Shown in pieces: positions 21,280 through 32,229 of a stretch of 64,000 nucleotides of DNA (within the stretch, counting starts at the first letter, position 1; each line of letters opens with the position of its first letter). The translations under genes were made by a program, and so were the position numbers. The notes beneath the pieces were generated by a model that saw only the letters and a list, made by a program, of their open reading frames with translations, was not told where the DNA came from and did no database searches. Origin of the DNA: Isoetes taiwanensis (Eukaryota > Streptophyta > Lycopodiopsida > Isoetales > Isoetaceae); NCBI GenBank assembly GCA_021234155.1, contig JAJEKV010000045.1, forward strand, positions 10,362,631-10,426,630. Reading direction: 5' to 3'.

Positions 21280-22816
21280 TGTGACGTCCCCTACTCATAT
21301 ACGGTGCACTCCCCGTATACAAACAGGAGTTCACCCCCCATACCAGCTCCATGCTGATACAAGGCCCTCCAAGTGTCACTGCAACCTTGATGAGTTCCAG
21401 TGGGAAGAATGAAGGGGTCATTTTACCCTGTCTTCCTCAGGGCCTACCTAGCTGCAGAAGCGTACATACATGTCAGTATACAACATCAACATCACATGAC
21501 CATCACGAAGGATGGCTCACCACATATCTGCATAAACAGAGATCAGTACATCACATATGGAGATCCTACCCAAGGCTCAGACTCAAGAGGGATGACTGAC
21601 GGCTTGGGCCTCCAAAAGTCATTGCAGACAGAATTCATGGCAAATGGATTTGGCTGGCATAAGAACATGGCTTATGGTAGTCCACTCCATCCGCCCCTCC
21701 TGTGCACACTTTGCAGAGTAGGTTGAAAGGTCTTGGGACCTGACTGTAGCCCACCAGATGCATAGCCAAAGGGGCTACTCCTGGGTTGCATCTCCCCAGT
21801 TCCGATGGGGCAGGTAGGGATTACTCCCACCAGAGGCTAACATGCTGACTCAAGGTGACTAGAGGGCCACTGCCCGTACTCGACTGAACTCCATGGAAGG
21901 TGAACACCACCCCAAGAGTGTCGAACCCATGCAAAGCCCGCACGCAGTGGTAGGTCTAGTGCACTGTAGTCCTCGATAGGCTTTACTACCAGAGGGACGT
22001 GATCATGAGTCAGGACATGAACCTCCTTGTAAGCCAGTCTGGCCCCTCCACCCACAACCAGGTGTGGCTCTTGTACACAGGCCGAATTTAATAGTGCATT
22101 AAAGAGGGCTAGCTAGGAGCATCAAACTACTAGGCTTTTAAGGCCTCCACCCCCCTTCCCAATACAATGATTCCACAGAGATCATCATCACATACATATC
22201 ATAGAAGAACTAAAGAATAAGATTTAATCTAAATCACAGAGTTAGGTTCTTTAGGTATGGCTTGATATCTAGAGGTCTAGATGGCTGTTATAGGCAATTC
22301 AATAGGCTAAACCTACTTACACTATGCCTGGGAGGCGGATTAGACTATTGAATTGGCAAAATACCTGATCCCTGGCTTGCTCCTCCTGCTCTGAATGCGT
22401 CCATGCTGCAGAACTGCTTGAAGATGAAGCTAGAAAGGGAAGCTGATGAGCTAGACTGCTCAGACAGACTTCGAGAGTCAAGATTGGCTCTTGGGGCAAG
22501 CGAAACGGAGCTCTAGAAGGCTGTGGACGAAAAATGGAAAGTTAGGGTTTCAGATGCCTTATATAGACTATAAGTTAGGGCTAGGGTTTCCATCAACCCT
22601 TGAGCATGTGGGATAATTGGATGTGGCCCACTTGCTATATTAATTAAGTGGGCTAAAGTGTACACATGAATAAATGTGCACACACTTGCAAGTTGCCCCC
22701 TAGGGTGCTACTTGCTTAGCTACACGTCGGCGTACACGTCAATCGGGATGGCGTGTACGCGTGACGAGGCAGTACAGTATACGCCCTGGGACCGTATACT
22801 GTCCTGGAACGTCACA
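21280..22816 (-). mobile_element. solo LTR, reverse orientation
   Basis: 1537 bp. Read on the minus strand it runs TGTGACGTTCC to GGGGACGTCACA, the same termini as the E1 and E2 LTRs. It is flanked by a 5-bp target duplication, ACTTC, at 21275-21279 and 22817-22821. There is no internal region, so it arose by recombination between the two LTRs of a former element. The interior is diverged from E1 and E2, so it is another subfamily. Small ORFs here are LTR sequence. Confidence 0.93.
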
Positions 22817-25290
22817 ACTTCTTGGTGAGTATTATTTCTTGAATTGCAGTCAAATTCCCATTTCTTTTAATGTTTGTCATTGTCATTTCTTCACACCTAA
22901 AATCAAATGGTCTAACCAATATCATTCTAAAAACTCCACCTGAGAATTATGGTTCAATAGAAAAATTGTTTACCATCTCTTGGTTTTGCCTATTTACTTC
23001 TGCCTATAACATGGTTGCTTAGACCCTTGCTTATACATTTCGATGCTTAAATATTATTGCTTAGGGTTTTACAAGTCATAGTAACACTGTTTAATGCAAG
23101 GGATCACCTCTTGCGGGATCCACATATGATTGAGGATGCTCTGGACATTGAATACAATGGTTTCACGACCCACATCAGTTTTCCGCTAGGTAATGTCTAC
23201 ATCTATGTTGGCTACCCTTTTGAGTAAATTATTTGATTTAGATCTCATGTCTATAGATATTTAAGCGGCTACGTTCAAACCCTGAATGCCTTATGGTCTC
23301 ATAGAAGCAAATGGACTCCATGACAAGGTTAGATACCACAGTGATCAGGAAATCTTTTAAATCCTATGTTTCCGGGTGGAGATTATTCTCTGATAGGAGA
23401 TTTTAGAGTCTCATATGTTGGTTTCTCCAGGATTCTGTTTATGTTTTCCATATGCTATACATGGTAGTTTCTCAGAATTCTCTGATAGTAATATACATAG
23501 CAAGCGCAGCAAACCCTTATCTGCCACTCTTGCTGTCAAATGTTTTTCATGTTCTTTTCAGTTCTTCTTAGTAATAAAGTTGTTCCCCCTGAATTATGCG
23601 CTAAAGGACATATTTGTAAGAAGCGGCATCGATCACAAAGCCATGTGCGACCTAAGCAATGGATGCTGATAACGCTCAGATTGGATATTATGACTTCCAC
23701 AGTTTTCATTTGCCTCCATTCTTGATTCAAAAATCTTTGAGGATTAAGTGTGTGCGTTTGCATTTTAAAATTTCTGCCTTTTTATTTGTTCTTTGTGCAG
23801 CAATAACCCTTTGATTTTCGAGCAGAATGGTAGTCTTCTTTTTAAAATATCTGCCCTTTTTTTTGTTCTTTGTGCAGCAATAAACCTTTGATTTTTTTAG
23901 CAGAATGCTAGTTTTCTTTTTAGAATATTCAATGAGTATGTTGGAATGATTTCCTTCTATTTTAATGGAAACATTTCTTTATAATAGCATATGGCATTTT
24001 CTTATAGGCAAATTTGTTGACACATTCATATATAGGCCACTCATTGATTGTGAGCTCACATGTGCTGCACCTAAAATTAAGGCCATTCCTTGGGTAACAT
24101 TTTGTTAATCAAAACGCATGAGGTCTTCCTTTACAAATATAAAATCATCTTGAAGATTCAAAAATTACCAACTGTGTTGCATCTCATAAACATTGCATAT
24201 GATTACCCCAAGTTCTATCTTCATCTCATCATATGAGACGTCACAACCAAGAGCTAGGGCAGTCTAACATCATTTGATAGATTTCTCTTTGAGCTTTGTA
24301 TTGCACAGACCTATTGGGCCTTTCAAAAAAAAGCGCAGAATGGTATAACTAGATCCAAGTCAGAGTTGAGAGCTTAAGTTTTGGATTTCCTAATTGGTTG
24401 CATAGTGAGAACATAGAATCCATGAAGTTCCAACTTAAATTACTTTGGGGGATGGCTCACATGATCCTAATGCAAGCTTGATATGGCATCTGAAGTAATT
24501 ACATGGGTATTATGGTAGCATAATCATTATAGGACATGCTCAACATGATCATTGCATGCATGCCCTAAAGTATGTTAACATAATACATTTGATGATGATA
24601 TTGCATGTTATTATTAGTTGCAGTGTCCAATTGAAGTTTTTATGCTTTCAAGTCGCCAATTCCTTATTCAAGTTGACAATTTCTTATTCGTTAGTACATT
24701 TGTTTAATATGCTATGAAAGTGGTAATGGATCTCAATTGTTAAAGTATTGGCGGAGCCATTCATTTCAAATTGTTTTGACTATGCTTAGCTAAATTTATT
24801 TCAATCGGCAAACTAGGTGCATGAGCTTGGTGGTGAAGTTAAAACATTCCAATTTGCTTCTCGCCGTGCCACATACTCAATGGTCAAATAACTTCCATAG
24901 CATTAGTAAATAAATGTGCCTTTGCTCTGGAATAAAAAGTAAGATTATTCTAGACCAACATGCCACTTGCACAACCTGCTTTGCAATTGGCATCTCCTTT
25001 TGCAACGACTTGAGATCATTCATTGGTTACATGAGTAATACTTATCTTCTAGGGACTATATAAAACATCATTATCTAGCCAAAACATGGAAGATGTGAAT
25101 TGTTGTTGCAGATGGGATGTTACTATATCTGGTAATGCAATTGTGAATGGCAAGGATATGATTTCCTATGTGCAAATGCTAATGATACTAGCATCGCAAC
25201 AAAAGAATCATTAGTTGCATATCGATCTGCATTTCTAAGAATAACAATGAACTACTCATCTTCTTTACCCTAAACCAATAAATTATATAG
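22817..25290. other. intergenic or degraded genic sequence
   Basis: AT-rich. One candidate exon lies at about 23100-23191, open and followed by GTAATG; it reads HLLRDPHMIEDALDIEYNG and then FTTHISFPLG. Another open stretch at 23658-23770 includes MDADNAQIGYYDFHSFHLPP. Neither is recognisable. No full gene can be built, and nothing else is evident in the remaining sequence. Confidence 0.3.
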
Positions 25291-25320
25291 GTAGGTAGGT
25301 GAATATGCTCACCTACCTAC
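25291..25320. repeat. perfect 12-bp-stem hairpin
   Basis: GTAGGTAGGTGA pairs perfectly with TCACCTACCTAC across a 6-base loop. There is no adjacent gene or run of T, so a terminator role is not supported. Confidence 0.7.
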
Positions 25321-25917
25321 ATACTTGTCTCCCTATCTATACATAGCTCTACATTTTAGCTCGGCCCGTGTACCAAGTGCTACCCTAAATTCATTTTCCC
25401 CTCCAATGCAAATTGTTTATGTTGTTCTGCCTAAAGCCCGACAACACGAGCAATGTTGCTAGTTTATCTTAGTTTCGAGAATAAGAATAAGAATAATAAT
25501 TAAGCTGAGCTCTGTAAAGTAGATGATGAACAAGAGATGACATCATGATCAAGCAAAGTGGATAGAATCTAGCTTTCTGGACGGGCTATTAAATGATATC
25601 ATCTTTGGAAGATCACTAGAAATAACCATAATAACAAATCTGTTAGCATTAATACTTCACACTTAACACTTCACAGTCCTTTGCTATTGTTCTGTTTGTA
25701 GCTATTCTTGCTGTTTCAATCACCGAAATAGAGAAAAGAATGCATGCCTTTCAGGATCAATACAATTCTGCTGGCCAAATCTAAAGAGGGAACTTGCATA
25801 ACATCTTCGAGCATGTCATGGCAAGACTGTTCATCAATGAACACAAATGATTGTCATGACTTTCAACTGACACCGACATGTTAAAATCAAACAAGAATCT
25901 TTGAAGCACCAAAATGA

Positions 25918-26459
25918 GCCATAACCTTGACAATAATTAGTACAGAAGAAAAGATTTCCCTTCAAGCAACAAGCCTCCAGTCTGAAGTCTCCAGTCTTTC
26001 GATGCTTTTCTTTCATCCAACTCTTCAAGAAAGGATGCCCCTTTCAATGATGCTCTTCTTTCATCCAGCTCTTCTTTCATGCTGCCATCGTTGCCCTACC
26101 AAAGATTATACACGTGCAAGACGTTTCCTACCATCTCTATTCCTGTAACTGGGCTGCTTCTTCGTTTGCCCGATTCTGCCTTTCATGGACCTATTTCAGC
26201 ATCTGGACTCTTCCTATTACACCGCCATGGCAAAGCCTCAATTATGCCATCGTCTCCACGTGGCCAGTCCTTTCCTGCAAACATATCTCGACTCAAAAAC
26301 CTACCGTAAATAACCCTACAAAAATGCTAAAACCATAGAAACCTCAAATGCTATTTATTGACATCATCAAAACATAGTTTAGAGATACTAATACTTCCCT
26401 AAACCATATTAAACCATATGTAATACCTTGGCCTTTCAACAGTTGCAAAAGATAATTAA
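25918..26459 (+). repeat. left inverted arm of long-TIR element
   Basis: About 540 bp, reverse complement of 27560-28186. Apparent ORFs here (a phrase like SMLFFHPTLQERM) have mirror copies on the other arm and are repeat sequence rather than genes. Confidence 0.85.
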
Positions 26460-26558
26460 GTATATATATATTTCATCAACATGAATACAAACACACCATA
26501 AAAGTTGCAGCATAACTTTTTCCTTATTTACTTATTACCAAGTCTCAGCTTATATGGG

Positions 26559-27571
26559 TCATGAGATTGCAACTTTTGAAACTTTGATCACTCTAAGAAA
26601 AGAACGAATCTGCTTCTTAATAGCCTGCTTGTGACTTTCTTCCTTCATTCCAGAAATGACAGTGTCACGAGGCTTGTAACGACGAACATTGAACTCTGTT
26701 GCATTGCCAAAACATCAGTAGCAACACAGTTCTACAAGAGGAGCATCACAACAATAATTCACCTCTAGTTATGCTATTGTGGTCATCTTGAACAAACAAG
26801 TCTTCAATGAACAAAGATAACTTACCTTGAAGTATGGGTGATCGATGTATGGATAAAGCAATACACCAATATCAAGCATGGTCTTCTCATGCTACTCATG
26901 TTTGGCGAAAAAGGTTTCAAAGCTATTGATTGTTGCATCAGTCTGAGCAGTAACGCGACCAAGGACATCGATATCAATTTGTGTGGTAGCCAAAATATCT
27001 GGGTCATCGACCAGTTTGACAAACCAGGAGTGAACTTGAAAAGAAAGGAAGTTATACGATTAGAAATGTATTAACTTTTATTGTCCTCTTCGAGGCCAAA
27101 TAGTCCATATGGAATCCAGTACAGGAGACCAAATGGTCATATGGAACCGAATATAGAATAGAATAGAATTATTGTCCCTAGTGCCCTGAGGCCCCCAGAC
27201 TGATGTAGCATGGGCGAGCTCCCAAAGGGTGCTACCAGCGCAACACGCTATAAATACAAGAAATGGTCTAGAATGGAAACCAAGAACATAAATACACGAG
27301 AAGATTATATAGATCCTACATTGTGCAGGCGTTTAGTGGACATTCACGTTGCTTACCTCACGCACAACTTGCGCATCAGGTGATCCATCGAACTTGAAGT
27401 AGTTTGTATTGTTCTTGACTAGCATATCTGATCTATGGATCCCGTCATCCATGGGCTCGATCAATGGATTCTGCATCAAAATGCTTACTACGTTCTCCCA
27501 ATTTCGTTGTTCAGCTGGAATGCGAGCAATGATCGTTGTGGTTCCCGCCATCATGACCTTGAGATTATCTT
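26559..27571 (-). pseudogene. captured three-exon gene fragment, unrecognised
   Basis: Minus-strand exons: 27357-27571 (acceptor CAATTGCAG, donor GAG/GTAAGC), 26826-27034 (donor AAG/GTAAGT) and 26559-26695 (ends GTTGCAATCTCA then TGA). Translations include MMAGTTTIIARIPAEQRNW, LATTQIDIDVLGRVTAQTD, LDIGVLLYPYIDHPYFK and a basic C-terminus with FNVRRYKPRDTVISGMKEE. The middle exon has an in-frame TAG after FFAKHE, so it is not functional as it stands. The 5' end is missing, and the acceptor of the first exon lies at the edge of the inverted arm. I do not recognise the parent gene. Confidence 0.6.
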
Positions 27572-28186
27572 CTGCAATTGTTGAAAGGCCAAGGTATTAC
27601 AAATGGTTTAATATAGTTTAGGGGGGTATTCGTATCTCTAAACTGTATTTTGATGATGTCAATAAATAGCATTTGGGATTTCTATGGTTTTAGCATTTTT
27701 TTAGGGTTATTTATAGTAGGTTTTTGAGTTGAGATATGTTCGCAGGGAAGGACTGGCCGCGTGGAGATGATGGCATGATTGAGGCTTCGGCATGGCGGCG
27801 GAATAGGAAGAGTCTAGATGCCAAAATGGGTCCATGAAAGGCAGAATTGAGCAAAGGAAGAAGCACCTCAGTTACAGGAATAGAGATGGCAGGAAACGTC
27901 TTGCACTTGCAATAATCTTTGAGTAGACAGGTAAAGGATAGGATTTTGAGCGCATTATAGGGCATTTCGACAGTCATAAACTTGAGCATGGCGGAAGGAT
28001 CTTTTGGAGGGCAACGATGGCAGCATGAAAGAAGAGCTGGATGAAAGAAGAGCATCATTGAAAGGAGCATCCTTTCTTGAAGAGTTGGATGAAAGAAAAG
28101 CAGCAAGGACTGGAGACTTCAAACTGGAGGCTTGTTGCTTGAAGGGAAATCTTTTCTTCTGTACTAATTATTGTCAAGGTTATGGC
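27560..28186 (-). repeat. right inverted arm of long-TIR element
   Basis: About 627 bp, reverse complement of the left arm plus a ~95-bp insertion. Its inner end overlaps the splice acceptor of the captured gene, so part of the gene seems to have been copied into both arms. Confidence 0.85.
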
Positions 28187-30366
28187 ATCATCTCATTCAT
28201 GTGAGACACGTCAAAGTTTTTCTTGAATTTTTTTGAAGAAGCTTAATTATATACAAAAGTTGGGTTTAAATAGGGCTTTCCGTTGAACCTTCTAGCTTCT
28301 CCTTAATCAAGTCATTCACATGGAACATCTAGCATACATATAACATGGCAACTTCAATGCTTTTATTGACTTATTCTACATTATAACACGCTTTTATTGA
28401 GTTATTCTACATTATAGCACGCAATACATTATAACACGTTTTGAGAAGTAGGGTCTGCCCCCCTCCCCTCCCCTCCCCTCCACCGGAATTGCTGTCATAT
28501 CTTGAAGAAAGTAAAACAGCTTGGTGCTAGTAAGGAATTCGGCAGAGGGTTTTGAAGAATCAGGGATTGTGGAAGCCAAATCTTGAAGCAAAATCAGCTT
28601 TCTGGATTTTCTGGTAAGCCACTAACGTGGTAATCCTGTTCTTTTGCTCTAAAAAGCAATATGTCTTTGCTTCAAGAGTGAGATCGGGCATTCTTCATGC
28701 TTACTTTCTTATTTCTTTTGATCAAAGACACACTGAAAAGGTGGAGATGCCTATAAGGTGGAACAGATTTGTGTGAAAATCTAGTTTATGATGCAGTTTT
28801 AGGTTTTGATAGCGCATTTATTTTATCTGGGTCTTCTTTGCTTGCTGAGTTTCTTCTTTCTTCCGCCCTTTCTTTCTTGTAGAAAGGTCTAGAATAATGT
28901 GCTTTGGACGATCAGAAAGATACATCTGGGATAGTGGATTATATGAATTAGTACAAATTTTTGGAAACTGGAATTGAAGTGCAGAGCAAACAGGTTGTAT
29001 GATGCAAATAGATGGATTATCCTAGCACTCGGTTTTTTAGTACTGCTATGCCAAGAACCTCATAATCATGCAAGTACAGATATGCTTGTATGGTTGTGCT
29101 CAAATGATGATTTTTTAAGCACTCGGTTCTTTGGTACTGCTATGCCAAGAACCTCATAATCATGCAAGTACTAATACGCTTGTATAGTTGTGCTAAAATC
29201 TTTACATTTGAGTGAGAGCTTTCTTCAGGCACTGATATGCCTGATTCTAATTCTTGTCTGGTACCTTGTACAGAAATGGTGTTGAATCTTGCTTCAAGCA
29301 GGATAGGATCTCGCTTCTTATTTTCAAATTGCAGGAAGATTTATTGGTTCATCTGGACTGGTTGTATCATTCGGAAGCCTATCTGGCTTGTGTCATCACA
29401 TATTCTCTAGTTACCAGGTGGAAGGATTTTATGTGCTTCATATGCTTCAGATTAGTTATGTCAGTCTGAATATTTGCTTTTAGGGCTCTCAATAAGTTTC
29501 TGTAAGTAGAGGATGAAGACATAGAGATTACTCTTATAGTAATTCTCTGTACCTTTTATTATTATATAATATAAAAAAAATTTGTACCCTCAAAAAAAAA
29601 AAAAGGGGGTCTAGCTTTTAGCTCAGATTGTTGAAGCCTCATGGGCAAAATGTGCTTTTCCTCATTGGTTTATGATAAAGATGCGCATAGAGTTGCATCA
29701 ATGTATAAACTACTATAATCTGCTGCTCCCTCCATAATTTTTGCATAGGTTTGCAGGCAATACATTGTTCAAAAATGAAGAAAGCAACAATCAACTCACC
29801 CTTTATTAAAAGACCTAGAGCATAGAATATTACCACCGCACTATCATTCCAGGGTGCACAAGCCTCGCAAGGTGGGTGGATGCTTTCCTGGCCATTTTAT
29901 ATCAAAGCGAAAACGTGCTGAGATGGCAGACTTGGCAACTATGAAAACCCATGTTCCTTGTCCGATGCAATGCAACACTCTTTACCTGGTTTCAATTCTC
30001 TGTGTTTCTTAGGCTACACTGGAAAAGAATTTTTTTCTAAATGCAATACTGATTGAATGCTTGCTAAGAGCTGGATTCCGAAATCAGTTATAGCTCGTCT
30101 TATGGGTCACAAAAGGAGTGAATGCAATAGAATGGAATTTTAAAAGACATGATATGACGTTAACAAAAAGCTACACCATTTTGGACAGAAAGGTCCGAGG
30201 AACTAAGTGCAAAGATAGAGAGGTCTGAGGTCTGAGGGCTTACCTTTCAAACCTGCACCCTTCTTCCTTCAGCATGTGCCTCCCCTGGAAATAGGCCGCT
30301 TCCAAAACCTATTTGCCGCAGGTACAGATGCAAAGAACCTAAATGCTGGTCTAAGTTTCGGGGACG
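28187..30366. other. intergenic, with small repeats
   Basis: No supported gene. It holds a short duplicated ATTATAACACG segment near 28380-28440, a CCCCT microsatellite at 28459-28484, a 77-bp direct repeat (below) and an A-rich run at 29594-29606. The short ORFs are not conserved in any other copy. Confidence 0.5.
29024..29194 (+). repeat. 77-bp direct repeat, two copies
   Basis: 29024-29100 and 29118-29194 share AGCACTCGGTT through TGTATRGTTGTGCT with few differences (94-bp period). They look like a recent local duplication. Confidence 0.85.
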
Positions 30367-30475
30367 GTTTCGTTTTACAGCCCCCCTCATGACGTGGCAT
30401 AAATCCAGACCATACAATATGAAAGTCAAGGGCCCAGATGCATGCACGTCAGAGGGGGGGGCTGTAAACCGAAAA
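30367..30475. mobile_element. small MITE-like element
   Basis: About 109 bp with ~28-bp terminal inverted repeats. The left end reads GTTTCGTTTTACAGCCCCCC and the right end carries the complement, GGGGGGCTGTAAACCGAAA. The interior is non-coding and includes CATGACGTG and CACGTCAGA in inverted order. Size and structure fit a non-autonomous DNA transposon. Confidence 0.65.
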
Positions 30476-31701
30476 CTAGCCAAGTTTCGTTACACTTTCC
30501 GTAGAGGCACCAGCAACATCAAAATTTCAAGATCCTTCTCACATAATTACTTGTTTTCTTGCTCTAATTTTCAAAAACCATCAAATCTATAAAGCCAAGC
30601 GACATAAAAGAAGGCAAGTCCCAGATAATAAGAAGGGATTCGAGATAATCAAACGCCCAAAATAATAGGCCTTCACGATGACGAATGAGATCTCTGGGCC
30701 TATTTTCTAGACTTTTGATGATAAAAACAGTTTCGGGCCCCAGAAAGAGGCCGACATGAATCCCTATACACATTCTAAGGATTTTGGCAGGAAGCCTTAC
30801 ACATCCTAAGTAAGATATTTAATTAGTACTTTCTATATTAGAGCATACCTCTGCGTCAGTGCTGTTACGAATCTGTAGCATGACAAGATAAAGCAAATTC
30901 ACATAACATCGCACAATTCTATGTCTCTGCCCTTTTTAGCACTACAATATTCAATTTGTTGAAGCAAGAGCTGGACTCTAATAAAAATACTCACATTACC
31001 CAGTCTTGGACAAATTATCGAACAATATAAACCTTATGTGGTCGGATCTTGCTCAGGGCACAAAACAATAAGAAAATATGCTGATCGAATGGATTGATTG
31101 ATCTACGGATTGATCCAGTCGGAGTAATCTGCCGTTAAAACTCAAAACAAAATTTAGAGAAGCCCTATTTGGACGCACTCAAGCTTTACATGCCCGGGAG
31201 AAGAAAAAGGGAGGATGAAGCAAGCGGGAAGAAGCCGAAAAAAGAAAACAAGGGTGAAGAAAAGCAAGAAAAAGAAAAAGATGTTCTGTGCCATGGCTAT
31301 GGACGCAGACTCACCAGATTTGAGCTACAGATTGAGGCTTCAAGTAGAAAAAGAAAGGATCTCGATCCATATAATCTTGCAAAAAGTGCTTCACAAAAGG
31401 ACGCGGAAGTCGAAGAAGCATTGTCATCGTGACGTTCTACGCAAATGTTTTGCTATTTTTCTACACCGTTTATTGGGATAGATCAAAATCTAGGGGCTTA
31501 TTTTGTGTCCATGCCAATTTGAGGACACGTGGATAGGCTAGGCTTCAACATGACACCCAAGGTTAGGCTGTTGCGCTAAAAAAAAGGACCATTGGAAATA
31601 ACTGCATGAAATTAACACTTACATAAACAACTTCATAAAATTACCACCCATATATTACAAACGTCCTAGCTTCATGTACAAGCCAACATAATTACAAGGG
31701 G
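30476..31701. other. intergenic, no clear gene
   Basis: The ORF at 31169-31432 is Lys/Glu-rich (GKKPKKENKGEEKQEKEK) and overlaps a second Lys-rich frame. That is low-complexity sequence with no domain. Nothing else is supported. Confidence 0.4.
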
Positions 31702-31728
31702 GCGCTAGCTTCATGTAGAAGCTAGCGC
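31702..31728 (-). repeat. strong hairpin beyond the Rep gene 3' end
   Basis: GCGCTAGCTTC and GAAGCTAGCGC form a perfect 11-bp stem with a 5-base loop (ATGTA). A related CCTAGCTTCATGTA segment is directly repeated just to the left (31666-31682). It lies 500 bp downstream of the Rep stop codon. Hairpins near one end are typical of HUH transposons, so this may mark the terminus, but the exact end is not visible. Confidence 0.6.
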
Positions 31729-32229
31729 AACCACACCAACATATCCACGAACATAAAACCAACCCAAGAACAAGACACTCTCACATGAAGACACATAGAA
31801 CTAGGCATGCATGGTACTCTCATACGCAAACCCAAGAGACTCAAAATCCCTAAGCTTTCACAAGAGAAGGCCGCGCACACGGTTCATCTTGGCACGAAAG
31901 ATTCTCCTTTCCTTCTAAGACACATAGATATTAGGATCATCCATAGTGCACAGACACTCCTCTAGAATATCAAAAGCATTCGTCAAAATAATTTGCAAGT
32001 CATGGATTATGCGCGCTATGTGCTTGGCCATTCCTTGGGGATCAAAAAAGGGCCTACATGCGCAGCGGGAACAACAGCATCTACTTCCCTCTGTACATCA
32101 GTCCCCTCAGATTCACTGTCAAAAGAAACAAACAACGAAAATAAGTCAGGAATCCTTCCTTCACAATTTTCGTCGGGACCTACACAAGAAACCAAAGAGT
32201 AAATGTCTGTCAAGCATCAAAACATACAA

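Larger units (their letters stand above)
25918..28186. mobile_element. long-TIR DNA transposon carrying a captured gene fragment
   Basis: 2269 bp. The left arm (25918 to about 26459) and right arm (about 27560-28186) are near-identical inverted repeats, both opening GCCATAACCTTGACAATAAT at the outer edge. The right arm has an extra ~95-bp segment near 27917-28012. The arms enclose three exon-like segments of a gene on the minus strand and no transposase. Long inverted arms plus host exons fit a non-autonomous Mutator-like (Pack-MULE type) element. I could not see a clean 9-bp target duplication, so the superfamily is not settled. Confidence 0.8.

Noticed and set aside
24236-24246. LTR-end-like word GAGACGTCACA
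   Set aside because: Isolated 11-mer with no LTR sequence on either side.
28459-28484. CCCCT-repeat tract as a telomere-like or regulatory element
   Set aside because: Simple microsatellite with no associated structure or gene.
31169-31432. Lys/Glu-rich ORF as a chromatin protein
   Set aside because: Low-complexity composition in two overlapping frames; no domain and no copy elsewhere in the window.
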